From Cutibacterium porci (GTDB lineage: Bacteria; Actinomycetota; Actinomycetes; Propionibacteriales; Propionibacteriaceae): a DNA stretch of 64,000 bases. Where the stretch lies: assembly GCF_009696315.1 (NCBI RefSeq), contig NZ_VUMG01000002.1, positions 434,001-498,000 of the forward strand. Reading direction: 5' to 3'. The notes below the pieces were generated by a model. It saw nothing but the letters and a program-made list of their open reading frames with translations. It was not told where the DNA came from and ran no database searches. This document shows, piece after piece, positions 1-9,633 of this stretch; the stretch's first letter is position 1, and the number at the start of each line of letters is the position of its first letter. The translations under genes and the position numbers were made by a program.

Positions 1-550
1 GGCTCGCGGTGGTGCGGACCCACAGGCTCAAGTGTGTGGCATGGTTGGGGTCAGGTCGTTGCGGGCCGCTACTAGCTAGCCGCACATCGAGCGCATCCCA
101 TTCTTTGACAGTCGGCGTCGGTCGCCCGAGCATCTGCTCAAGGGCCTGGGCTAGAGTTGGGCAGTTCTCCGGCCCCGGAAGATAATCGGGCATCGGATCA
201 GAATGCTCCGGACCGTCCTCGCGGTTTTTGAATGACACCTCTGCGGTGAAGATCGTTCGACCGTATTGTCGAGCGTTGACCCGGCGGGTACTAAAGGTTC
301 GACCGTCACGAATTCGCTCGACGTCGAAGATCATGGGCAGGTCAGTGCGTCCAGCGTGAAGAAACAGCGCATGCATGGAATGGGCCGTGCGCTCAGGAGT
401 TGTGCGAGCACTGGCAACTAAAGCCTGAGCTAGTACCTGCCCACCGAAAGTCCGCTGCCACGTCGTATGAGGTTGTCGGCCTCGGAATAGGTCGAGATCG
501 AGGTCCTCAAGATCAAGCAGGTCAAGCAGTTCAGCAGTCGTCGATGGCAC
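1..550 (-). CDS. tesB: Acyl-CoA thioesterase II (TesB family), partial at window edge
   Basis: Reading the minus strand from a GTG at 550 gives 183 open codons that run off the window at position 1, so the C-terminal part is missing. The translated part has the N-terminal hot-dog domain features of TesB: a Leu/Asp-rich start (LLDLLDLEDLDLDLF), then WQRTFGGQVLAQAL, MHALFLHAGR, and RTFSTRRVNARQYGRTIF. The family hydrolyses acyl-CoA thioesters in the cytoplasm. A TAA lies directly upstream of the GTG in frame, so the start is well bounded, although no clear ribosome site is visible. It follows hrpA on the same strand after about 110 bp. Confidence 0.85.
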   Translation of the reverse strand, partial: MPSTTAELLDLLDLEDLDLDLFRGRQPHTTWQRTFGGQVLAQALVASARTTPERTAHSMHALFLHAGRTDLPMIFDVERIRDGRTFSTRRVNARQYGRTIFTAEVSFKNREDGPEHSDPMPDYLPGPENCPTLAQALEQMLGRPTPTVKEWDALDVRLASSGPQRPDPNHATHLSLWVRTTAS

Positions 551-660
551 TTATACTACTGTGCCATTGACGACCCGCCATAGCGAATTTCAGCGAGGCG
601 ACAGAGGTACTCTGCAGCTCGGATGAACGCACGACGAGTGAACTCCGCTCCTCAGCGACG

Positions 661-3600
661 TCAGGAAAGCTTAGCTATTGCCGAACGTATCCGCTTGGGC
701 GATACGCTGACGCGAGTACCGAGTTTCTGCGCAAAATACTGGATACGCAGCTCCTCCAGCATGAATCCGATTTCCTCGACCTCTGCGGGGAGTTTCCCGG
801 CCGGTTGTTTCTCACATAGCACGTCATAGTCAGCCAAGAGAGGCTCAAGCTCAGCCATCTGACGGGGATCACGAGAAGGATTAGTCGTTAAAGACTCGAT
901 ACGCACACTCACCCCATGGATCCAACGCGGCATGTCGTCATACCAGGGGTCCGGTGTGGCCGAAATGAAGTTTTCAAAAATGAGGTCGTCGATCTGGGCA
1001 CTAATGTCGTCTCGGATCGTCGGATCTGAGACGGTTGCCAAAGCTTGACGAGCCTCAACGAGGCGCGTAAGCACATTGCCAGCAGTACGCACGACGCGAG
1101 CCATCCGATCAGCCTGGTCCTGGCGGACGGCCAGGGAAAGATCGTCGAAGGCGTCCTACTGCGAATCCCCGAGAGGTCCCCGGCCTTCTCGTGCGCCACC
1201 GAAGCCACTGCCTTGTGTCGGGCATCTGCCAGTAGGTCCGGGACGCTGGGATACGGAGACGCGGCCAGGGCAAGTTTGGTGGCGTTGTCCATATGTGCGA
1301 CGACCCACTTCGTCGGATCAGGAAGGTTGAGGACGAGCAATCTGACGACGCCCGCAGCGTGACTGGTCTGCTGAGCACGAGCGGTATCGAGGACAGTCGT
1401 ACCGACGGAATCTCCCTCATCAACCAGGCAGGGATAGCCGACGGCGTTAGCGCCTTTGCGTGACAGGTCAATCCGCTCCGCAATCGAATCGAAGATCCAC
1501 TCCTTCGCACCGTGAATCTGAGGTCGGCCTGCAGCCTTTGTTAAGGACGCAGAGACCTTCGAGGCTAGATCGGTTTGCAAAGCATCCAGGTCTTCGGAAC
1601 GAGCGATATGTGTCGGGCGAGATGTCTGCGCCCCCTTGCCATTCTTTCTGGACTTTTTACTGGCGGGAGCTCCTTCGCCATCAACAATGTCGAAACCGAC
1701 GCGAAGATGTGCCGGAATGGCAGCGGTATTCCAATCCTTAGAATCGACGATGATGCCGGTGAGAGCTCTGAGTGCACGCCCAAGTTCTTCAGTAAAAGGC
1801 GCTTGACGGTCGGCGTCGTGGTCCTCCAGCCACGTCAGCGCCTCTCTGGCACGATCGGGGGCGGGAACTAACTGGGTGCGAATGCGTTTAGGGAGAGCGC
1901 GAATAAGTTCCGTCGCTAATTCGGTACGCAGCCCCGGCACCTGCCAACTAAATGGCGCTGTAGGAACCTGGTTGAGTAGCGCCAGTGGAATCGTGACGGT
2001 GACGCCGTCGTGCCCGGAACCCGGGTCAAAAACGTATCGCACCGGTAAATCGAGGCTTCCAACCCTCCAGCGATCAGGAAAAGCGTCAGCGTCCACAGAG
2101 TCGGAATCAACGAGATCTTCGATCGATAAATCGAGTTGGTGACGATCGCGTACTCGACGCCACCACGCGTCAAAATGTGAGCCAGAAACGATCCCGTCGG
2201 GGATCCGACGGTCATAAAAGGCAACAATGGCATCGTCATCGGCTACTAGTCCGCGCCTGCGGCTGCGCTCCTCAAGATCCGCAGCCTCGTCACGGACCCG
2301 ATCATTATGCTTGAGGAATCCGTGCGGTGACCGCCAGTCCCGATCTACCAGGGCCGACCGAATGAATATCTGCCGAGACACCACCGGATCAATGCGGCCA
2401 TAGTTGACTCGACGATCGGCCCACAATGGCACTCCAAAAAGTGTGCCACGCTCAGTAGCGACAACTGATGCTGTTGACGCTGCCCAATGCGGAGCCGTCC
2501 ACGAACGCTTGATGAGAGGGCCCGCAACCTCCTCTACCCATTCAGCCTGAATGGCTGCGACTGTCCTGGCCCACAATCGAGATGTCTCAACCAATTCAAC
2601 AGCCACAACGAGTTCAGGCGACTTACGCGCTAATAGCGACCCTGGATTAATAGCGAATGTTGTGCCACGGGCACCAAGGTATTCTTGCGGTCCATGACGC
2701 TGGCCACGCTGGCGAGGCGACTGTCGAACCCGAGCCAGCCCAATATGGGAGAGTAGTCCCGACAGCAACGCGACAAGGACCCGATCAGTCGGGGCAGGAG
2801 CCCGGTTGACCTCCAGGTGTAACTCCTTGGCGATGTGGCGGAGTTGGCCATGCAAATCGTCCCACTCACGCACCCTTAGGTAGTTGATGTACTCCGCCCG
2901 ACACATGCGTCGAAAAGCGGAGGATCCCATCCGTCGGCGCTGGTGACGCAGATACCGCCATAGCCGGTGGATGGACATGATGTCACCACCGTCGTCGATT
3001 CCACCCGCTTGGGGAGGTACGGGAGCCTTATCCCGACGGGAATTGGTATGCGGGGTATAGCGTGCTGGACTTCCCGGTCCAGCGGCATCGACATTTTCGT
3101 CATGACCATGATGTTGACGAACCTGAGACCAATCCCCTACCCGATTATTGTCGGCGCTATCAGCCGCACGGAGTGTCTGTAACAGGTTGGTTTCGGTGGC
3201 GAAACGCCGATGAAAGCTGTCAGCCTCCTCACGTTTTTCGGCGGGACGCTCCCGGACATCGCGAATTGATAAAGCCGCGACGATAACGAGAACTTCAGCC
3301 AGACTGCCCTGTTTCGCTCCTTCAAGAAGCATACGGCCTAGCCTCGGGTCTAGCGGGACCCGAGCTAGCTGGTGACCGATCTTTGTCAGACGCGGCGAGT
3401 CACGGTGTCCTGGCTTGAGAGCTCCAAGCTCGTCAAGAAGGCGGATTCCATCATTGATCTGGGATCGATCCGGGGCTTCAACGAATGGAAAATCTGTGAT
3501 CGCACCGAGCCTGGCTTCCGCCATCTGGAGGATGACGGCAGCCAGGTTCGTGCGCAGGATCTCCGGCTCAGTGAATTTGGGACGTGACTCAAAATTGGTT

Positions 3601-4745
3601 TGGGAGTAAAGCCTGATGCAAATTCCCGGTGCCACGCGTCCACATCGTCCGGCTCTCTGGTTTGCGCTAGCTTGAGAAATAGGCTCAATCGGCAAGCGTT
3701 GGACTTTGGTGCGCACCGAGTATCGCGAGATACGGGCAGTTCCAGGATCAATGACGTAGCGGATACCAGGCACGGTCAGGGAGGTCTCAGCGACATTGGT
3801 TGCCAGCACGATGCGTCTCCCGGAGTGAGGGGTGAAAACCCGATGCTGCTCTGCGGCCGATAGCCGCGCAAAGAGCGGCAAAACTTCGGTATTCGAGAAG
3901 TTGAGGTCAGCTAGAGCATCGGCAGTCTCGCGGATTTCTTGCTCACCGGCCAGGAACACAAGAATGTCTCCAGTACCCTCACCGCACAGCTCCTGAACTG
4001 CCCGACAGATACCAGTAACTTGGTCGACCACCTCGTCGTTCGGGCCCGTTACAACGGAGGGCACGGAAGAATCGGGGAATTCGTCGTCGACGTCGTCATC
4101 GTCGACGGCACGGACCTGCTCGGAAGGGTCCAATGGGCGATAACGCACCTCAACCGGGTAGGTACGCCCCGAGACCTCGATAACTGGCGCATCATCGAAG
4201 TGAGCGGCAAACCTGGCAGTGTCAATCGTGGCCGACGTGATGATGACTTTGAGGTCGGGGCGTCGCGGCAGTAACTGCTTGAGGTACCCCAGCAGGAAGT
4301 CGATATTGAGACTGCGCTCGTGAGCCTCGTCGATAATGATGGTGTCGTGGGCGCGCAGGTCGCGATCATGGGAGATTTCAGCAAGGAGCACGCCGTCAGT
4401 CATGACGGTAAGAGCTGTACTAGCCGTAGCACGGCGGGTAAAGCGCACCTGATACCCGACCTGTTCCCCTAACTCGACGCCCATTTCCTCGGCAACTCGT
4501 TCTGCGACGCTACGTGCGGCGATCCGACGTGGCTGGGTGTGGGCGATGTGACGGCGCCCTAAAGCCAGACAGATTTTAGGGAGTTGGGTCGTCTTTCCCG
4601 AACCGGTTTCACCTGCCACCACGACGACCTGGTGGTCATTGATGAGGTCGGCAATCTCGTCGGCGTGCGCCGCTATCGGAAGGTCAGTGTCGAAGGCGAC
4701 GACTCCCCCTCCGGGAAGTTCACCTTTCAGTCGTGAATCAGGCAT
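661..4745 (-). pseudogene. hrpA: ATP-dependent RNA helicase HrpA, broken by a frameshift near 1155
   Basis: DEAH-box helicase of the HrpA family. The first frame (ATG at 4745) has GETGSGKT at residues 45-52, DEAH at 140-143, the RecA-like domain 2 motif NVAETSLTVPG, and the HA2/OB and DUF3418 regions. At about 1152-1160 the frame changes: after GIRSR the reading frame runs into an unrelated tail that stops at 909. The true C-terminal DUF3418 end (AFDDLSLAVRQDQADRMARVV and onward) continues in another frame to the stop at 661. One extra C in the plus-strand run at 1155-1156 would restore about 1,361 residues, a normal length. As it stands, about 1,196 native residues are followed by about 80 aberrant ones. 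It may be a real mutation or a sequencing error. Confidence 0.85.
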
Positions 4746-4797
4746 GACTGGCTCAGTCTATGCGGGCTCCGCGACACACAACGACCGCTTGCCATTC

Positions 4798-5961
4798 TCA
4801 CGCCGAGAAAATCGTCATCTGCTGGATGCGGTTAAACGCTTCCGTAATCTGTCCGATGCCGACGCATACGGCTAGTCGCAGGTAGTTTCCGCAATGTGGC
4901 CCGAACGCAGTGCCGGGCAGCGTCAAAACGTGAGCTTCCCTGAAGATCCGAGCCGCTACCTCGACGTCAGATAGGCCAGTCTCTGAAATGTTGACCCATA
5001 GGTAGATCGCCCCGCGGGGACCCGACGTCGACATATGAGGGGTTTCGCAGACCCGTTCATAACAATGCTCGCTGCGGGCACGATACTCAGCGACAAGTGA
5101 CGGCTGGATCTCGTTGCGAAGCCGAAGCGCGTGGAAAGCGGCGCGCTGAGACACCGAAGGAGCTGTGAACACATTATTTTCGTTAATGTCTTTGCACGTC
5201 TGGATGATGTAATCGGGTGCCACGATGTAACCAATACGCCAACCAGTCATCGCGTAGTCCTTGCTAAATGAGCTAATCGTTACGGTCCGCTCGGCCATAT
5301 TGGGCAGAGTCATCATCGGTATGAACGGCGCAGAATAGGAGTATGCCGTGTAAATATCATCGGCGATGACGAGAAGGTCATGGTCGACGGCGATACGCGC
5401 TATTGCCTCCATCGTCTGGCGCGTATAACAGACACCTGTCGGATTCCCTGGCGTATTAATAATGATCGCTTTTGTACGCTCAGTGATCGCTCTTTCGATA
5501 CGTTCAGGAACAATCTGCCAGTCATCCTCTTCACGGGCTGCCACAACAACTGGAACACCACGAGCGAGTCCGATCTGCTGAATATACGGCGTAAAATACG
5601 GCTCGTTGACAATTACCTCGTCGCCGTCATCCAGAATCGCCTCCAGAACAAGCCACATCGCGTGACATCCACTGGTCGTGATCATGCATTCTGTAAGGCT
5701 GCGAGTGTGGCTGTAGTCCTCGGTATACATGTCGATAATGGCCTGGCGCAGTGGAACCTCACCGGCATGATCGGTGTAGTGAGTCGCCCCATTGCGCGCA
5801 TCACGGAAAGCCGCGTCGATGATTCGGAAATCCGTAGTGACATCGGGATCTCCTAAGCTGAGATCAATGGAGTCGTCGTAGCTATGCACAAGTTCATCGG
5901 AACTGCCCATGGGAGTTGTGACATTCTTCCAGTACCGCTTTGCCAGGTGGGGATTCTTCAT
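4798..5961 (-). CDS. PLP-dependent class I/II aminotransferase
   Basis: A 387-residue fold-type I aminotransferase. Visible signatures are NTPGNPTG (about 169-176), ADDIYT with the PLP-binding Asp at about 201, the Schiff-base lysine in SSFSKDYAMTGW (K234), and YLRLAV near the C-terminus with the substrate-carboxylate-binding Arg. It transfers amino groups between an amino acid and a 2-oxo acid in the cytoplasm; the substrate cannot be told from sequence. Its ATG lies 3 bp after the stop of the upstream sodium symporter, so the two are almost certainly co-transcribed and may act on the same imported amino or keto acid (inference). Confidence 0.88.
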   Translation of the reverse strand: MKNPHLAKRYWKNVTTPMGSSDELVHSYDDSIDLSLGDPDVTTDFRIIDAAFRDARNGATHYTDHAGEVPLRQAIIDMYTEDYSHTRSLTECMITTSGCHAMWLVLEAILDDGDEVIVNEPYFTPYIQQIGLARGVPVVVAAREEDDWQIVPERIERAITERTKAIIINTPGNPTGVCYTRQTMEAIARIAVDHDLLVIADDIYTAYSYSAPFIPMMTLPNMAERTVTISSFSKDYAMTGWRIGYIVAPDYIIQTCKDINENNVFTAPSVSQRAAFHALRLRNEIQPSLVAEYRARSEHCYERVCETPHMSTSGPRGAIYLWVNISETGLSDVEVAARIFREAHVLTLPGTAFGPHCGNYLRLAVCVGIGQITEAFNRIQQMTIFSA

Positions 5962-5964
5962 GCG

Positions 5965-7527
5965 TTAGACCTCTACGGGGAGTTCGCCAACGGCGCCTTC
6001 GTCGATCTCGGTATTTGGCGTGATCTTGTTGGCATCAGCGAGTGTTATTACGGTGTAAGTGACAAGGCCAATAGCCATACCGATGATGATTGGCCAGTTA
6101 CCACCAATAGCGAAGTCAAGATCACCCTGAGTCTCGCCGTAGGTCATGGTCACCATAATCGCGACCGCAGAAGCCCCCAGAGAGCATAGACCAGCACGCG
6201 GCGAAACCTTTTTAAGGATGAAAGCCGCAAAGACGGGAATAAACACGGCTCCAGAAAGGAATCCATAAGACAGGTCAAGAGCCTTAAAGATCGGCTCACC
6301 ACCCAGGGATGTGATCCACACCGACAAGCCAATAATTGCCAGCCTCAGCGTGCCCGCAATAGCGCGATTAACCCACACGTCGTGCTTACCTGAAGCAGGT
6401 TCGACCGCTTCGGAACGGGCCGCATGATGACGCTCCATCGCCGAGAGTCCGGGATCTGCAGAAGCGCCGGACGACTGCTTCTTGATGAACCGCAGATAGA
6501 TGTCGTTGTAGACGACGGTAGAACAGGCGAGCATCGTCCCCGACGCAACGGACATCGACGCGGCGAGAGCGGCAGCGAGCAGCAGTCCCGCAGCCCCCAT
6601 CGGCAGAAAATGAGTGACACCTGCCTCAAACACCAGTTCTGGCCTGTCAAGCTTAATGCCAGCAGCAAAAACGGACATACCTAGCATGACGGCAGCAAAG
6701 GCGTAAAGGATCGAGTAAAGACCAGCAAGAAGAGTACCGCGCTTAGCAATCTTATCGTTCCTCGCTGTAAAGACTCGCTGCCAAATGTCTTGACCAATAA
6801 CAAGCCCCGGAACATAGAGGAGGATCCAGTAGAGAGTCCCCCAACCACCCATAGCACCAATATTCCAGTGAGAGGACGGAACTTTGTCAATAAATCCTGA
6901 CACTCCACCAATTCTCTTGTCTCGAAGGACAAATACCGGAACAAGGATCATGATCCCAAGCGTTTTTACGACGAACTGAACAATGTCAGTCATCGTTACC
7001 GACCACATGCCACCCAGGAAGGTGTAGAAAACTACAACAGCACCGGATAAAATCATCGCATAGATGGGACCAAGGGTAGGCCAAATCCCCTCCACTATTG
7101 CACCCATAGAAACGACTTGTACTACAGTAAGTGCGACCGTATAAATAATAGTAAGAATAGCGCCAAATATTCGAGCTGTAGTTCCGTAATTGCGTTCAAT
7201 AACTTCGTTAATCGAAAGCGCACGAAGGCGATTAAGTTTCGAGCTAACGAGCATTCCAAGCAGGATCAATCCCATGCCCAATGAACCGCCAACCCAAGCG
7301 CCAGCAATTCCTAGTTGGTATCCCTTTCCAGTACCGCCGACGGTGACGGCGCCGCCGACAGCCATCGCAGCCATACAGCCGAAAAATAGTGGAAAACCTA
7401 GTCGACGTCCGGCCACCAAATAATCTTCGCGAGTGTTAGTCTTTATGACCGACCACACGCCGATGCCAATCATTGCAGCGAAATATAGCGCGATAACAAT
7501 GAAGTCAACTGCAGATAGGCTCACCAT
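5965..7527 (-). CDS. Sodium:solute symporter (SSS family)
   Basis: A 520-residue integral membrane protein with about 13 hydrophobic segments along its whole length, as expected for the SSS/PutP-PanF family. It starts with VDFIVIALYFAAMIGIGVWS and has the early family motif REDYLVAGRRLGFPLFFGCM. A family-typical GQDIWQRVFTARND segment follows TM6-7. It should import an organic solute with sodium across the cytoplasmic membrane. The substrate is unknown; the adjoining aminotransferase suggests an amino acid, a keto acid or a related compound. The ATG at 7527 is preceded by AGGTGG. It heads a two-gene operon. Confidence 0.87.
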   Translation of the reverse strand: MVSLSAVDFIVIALYFAAMIGIGVWSVIKTNTREDYLVAGRRLGFPLFFGCMAAMAVGGAVTVGGTGKGYQLGIAGAWVGGSLGMGLILLGMLVSSKLNRLRALSINEVIERNYGTTARIFGAILTIIYTVALTVVQVVSMGAIVEGIWPTLGPIYAMILSGAVVVFYTFLGGMWSVTMTDIVQFVVKTLGIMILVPVFVLRDKRIGGVSGFIDKVPSSHWNIGAMGGWGTLYWILLYVPGLVIGQDIWQRVFTARNDKIAKRGTLLAGLYSILYAFAAVMLGMSVFAAGIKLDRPELVFEAGVTHFLPMGAAGLLLAAALAASMSVASGTMLACSTVVYNDIYLRFIKKQSSGASADPGLSAMERHHAARSEAVEPASGKHDVWVNRAIAGTLRLAIIGLSVWITSLGGEPIFKALDLSYGFLSGAVFIPVFAAFILKKVSPRAGLCSLGASAVAIMVTMTYGETQGDLDFAIGGNWPIIIGMAIGLVTYTVITLADANKITPNTEIDEGAVGELPVEV

Positions 7528-7611
7528 GCCACCTTTTACGGAGTTCAGCGCAAGGCTAGATGAACAGCACCCATAGCAGTCACCCGGCTTTCTCTACCCA
7601 GGGTCGGCCTG

Positions 7612-8466
7612 TCAATGGCAGATAGCCAACGGCGACTGAGCGTGCGCCATGATGCCGCGACTCACGCCACCTGCGGTCCAGCCCAAGATCGGGTGCTTCT
7701 TCATGCCGATCACAAGGAGATCAACGTTGCCTGAGAGGTCGACCAACGCGTCAACAGGCTCTCCGGACAGTACGCGAGTCTCGACCTCAACATCAGGATG
7801 CTCATTGGCTCGTGGCTTGACGACCTCGTTAAGTCGCTTGAAGGCTTCATCATGAACCTTCTTGGAATCGGTACCAGGAACCGTCACCGCGAGCAGCTTA
7901 CAGCCACGGCTCTCGGCCTCGGCAAATCCGAAACTGACAGCGGCGGTTCCTTCACTCTGAGGGCCGACCGCCACCGCTACGCACTTCTTTCCACCAGTCG
8001 GATCCGGAGTGGATGCACGAGAGATGACGACGACGGGAGCTGCTGACATACCCGCCACAGCTACCGACGTCGATCCGACGAACATCCGCTCCAACCCCGA
8101 GGTAGCACGACGACCGACGACAACGAGCTGGGCATCGGCGCTACGATCAGCCAAAATGGCAGCCGGGTTGCCCAGAACGACTTCTCCAGAGATCCGATCG
8201 GGGTCCATACCCCGCCCAGTTGCCACATGGATGGCGTCATCAACGACAACCTGACCAGCATCTTGAAGCGCAGTTGGGTCGTAGACAACTCCCCACGCGC
8301 CTGCGACAGCGGCGTCATCGACAGCATGGAGGACGACGAGGTCAGCGTCTCTCCTGATCGCTGATCCTGCGGCAAAGCGGGCAGCACGAAGACCGTCTTC
8401 AGAGCCGTCAACTCCAACAATGACGGTCGCGTGACGAGCCTTCGATGAGGTTCGGTCGTCAGTCAT
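7612..8466 (-). CDS. Universal stress protein, tandem UspA domains
   Basis: 284 residues with two UspA-like domains. The first begins ATVIVGVDGSEDG and ends with the nucleotide-binding pattern around GRRATSGLERMFVGSTS (the G-x2-G-x9-G-S/T type). The second begins CVAVAVGPQSEGTAAV and ends VIGMKKHPILGWTAGGVS, a more diverged loop. Such proteins bind ATP and are linked to dormancy and stress survival in Actinobacteria. I chose the ATG at 8466 over an upstream in-frame start because GAGGAGG lies 6 nt before it. It appears to be a single-gene unit. Confidence 0.88.
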   Translation of the reverse strand: MTDDRTSSKARHATVIVGVDGSEDGLRAARFAAGSAIRRDADLVVLHAVDDAAVAGAWGVVYDPTALQDAGQVVVDDAIHVATGRGMDPDRISGEVVLGNPAAILADRSADAQLVVVGRRATSGLERMFVGSTSVAVAGMSAAPVVVISRASTPDPTGGKKCVAVAVGPQSEGTAAVSFGFAEAESRGCKLLAVTVPGTDSKKVHDEAFKRLNEVVKPRANEHPDVEVETRVLSGEPVDALVDLSGNVDLLVIGMKKHPILGWTAGGVSRGIMAHAQSPLAICH

Positions 8467-8549
8467 AATGGTCCTCCTCAGTGAAACATCAAAGGCATTG
8501 GCCCTTGTCACATTGTCCCACCATTTGGCGTGTGGGAAAGGGGGTTGAA

Positions 8550-9482
8550 TCAGGAACCTTCTTCAAAAGTCGTTCTCCCCCGCAATTTGCGGGCCAATTC
8601 ATTGTCCAGCCCATCGGCCAGCCTCGACATAATAGACACGGCCTGGTGGAGATGCGCGGCGACGAAGGGACGAGCCATTACCGACATCGTCACGAACACT
8701 CGGTCTTGGTGAAGGGCAAAACGCCCGTAGCGGGACTGAACGTTGAGGTCGTTGAGGACCTCGACCGCGCGGGAACGTCCCTCGACGTCATGGACGAGGG
8801 CGGCAAACAGCAACAACTCCGAGGCATCGGGGGTAGTGCGTACAAAGACCATGCATGTCCCTACTCGGATAGCAAAATCACCTTCGCTATCCCGAATTGC
8901 AGGGTGACCAAACATATGGGACAGCTCATCAGCCACCAAACGATCGAGATGATCCTTGTCTACCGGCATGATCGCAGGCACACTAGCCGCTTCCGTGGCC
9001 GACAACGGGGGCTCAGGCTGCAAGATTTCCGCAAGCTGGTCGGGAGCCAGAAACACCGGGTGCGGAACGCCAAAGATGTCGCGGAGGGTCTTTACCGCCA
9101 AGTCAGCGAGCTGCTCGGAGTCGTCTTGACTTCGGTACACCCAGTAATTGTCGGTGTGATGAACTGTGCATGTTCCAGGGTCCTGCCATCCCAAAGAACT
9201 GAGAGCGTCTAGCTGACCCGGTGTAAGGTGCGCGGTCTCTGGTAGGCAGCTATTACTCGACGCTTCGACAAGGATCATCGCGCTTTCGTCACTGCGACCG
9301 GGGTCATCTTGTACGAAACGGATGAACGGGGCTGTATCAGTACGCGCTGATAGCGTTGAGATTGTGAGCTCGCCATCATCATCAATAACTGAGACGACCT
9401 CCGCCAGACGCTCGGCAAACTGGTCCCACGCCTGCGCTGTGCTGCGATCCAGGTCGAACACAAAATCTGGTGGCTCGTCCAT
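8550..9482 (-). CDS. YbjN / TY-Chap-like (type III secretion chaperone-like) domain protein
   Basis: 310 acidic residues with no signal peptide or membrane segment. The C-terminal half (from about DKDHLDRLVADELSHMFGHP) contains an alternating pattern, IRVGTCMVFVRT... then LNDLNVQSRYGRFALHQDRVFV... then LARKLRGRT, which I recognise from actinobacterial proteins annotated as T3SS-chaperone-like/YbjN (TY-Chap) domains. The N-terminal half resembles a diverged second copy. Members are proposed peptide-binding chaperones; no biochemical role is clear. It sits between nrdJ and the universal stress protein, on the same strand as both, with its own spacing. Confidence 0.5.
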   Translation of the reverse strand: MDEPPDFVFDLDRSTAQAWDQFAERLAEVVSVIDDDGELTISTLSARTDTAPFIRFVQDDPGRSDESAMILVEASSNSCLPETAHLTPGQLDALSSLGWQDPGTCTVHHTDNYWVYRSQDDSEQLADLAVKTLRDIFGVPHPVFLAPDQLAEILQPEPPLSATEAASVPAIMPVDKDHLDRLVADELSHMFGHPAIRDSEGDFAIRVGTCMVFVRTTPDASELLLFAALVHDVEGRSRAVEVLNDLNVQSRYGRFALHQDRVFVTMSVMARPFVAAHLHQAVSIMSRLADGLDNELARKLRGRTTFEEGS

Positions 9483-9588
9483 AGCTCCAACCTAGTAGGT
9501 CACGCCGTCATGTGCAGCTGCGCCCCGTGATCTCGCTATCCGATCATCTGAGTCTTATGTGGGCTCAGGTGCGATGCGTCGAATAGCC

Positions 9589-9618
9589 GGCGGGACGCAG
9601 CATCCACTGCGCCCCGCC
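9589..9618 (-). terminator. Stem-loop after nrdJ
   Basis: Arms at 9589-9600 and 9607-9618 form a 12-bp stem around a 6-nt loop. In RNA of the nrdJ strand the single plus-strand mismatch becomes a G-U pair. It lies just after the nrdJ stop at 9634. There is no clear U-tract, so it may need Rho or act as a 3' stabiliser. Confidence 0.6.
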
Positions 9619-9633
9619 TCGGTCATAGCATTA

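Noticed and set aside
1150-1162. Phase-variable homopolymer in hrpA
   Set aside because: The run at the frameshift is only two C, far too short for slipped-strand phase variation.
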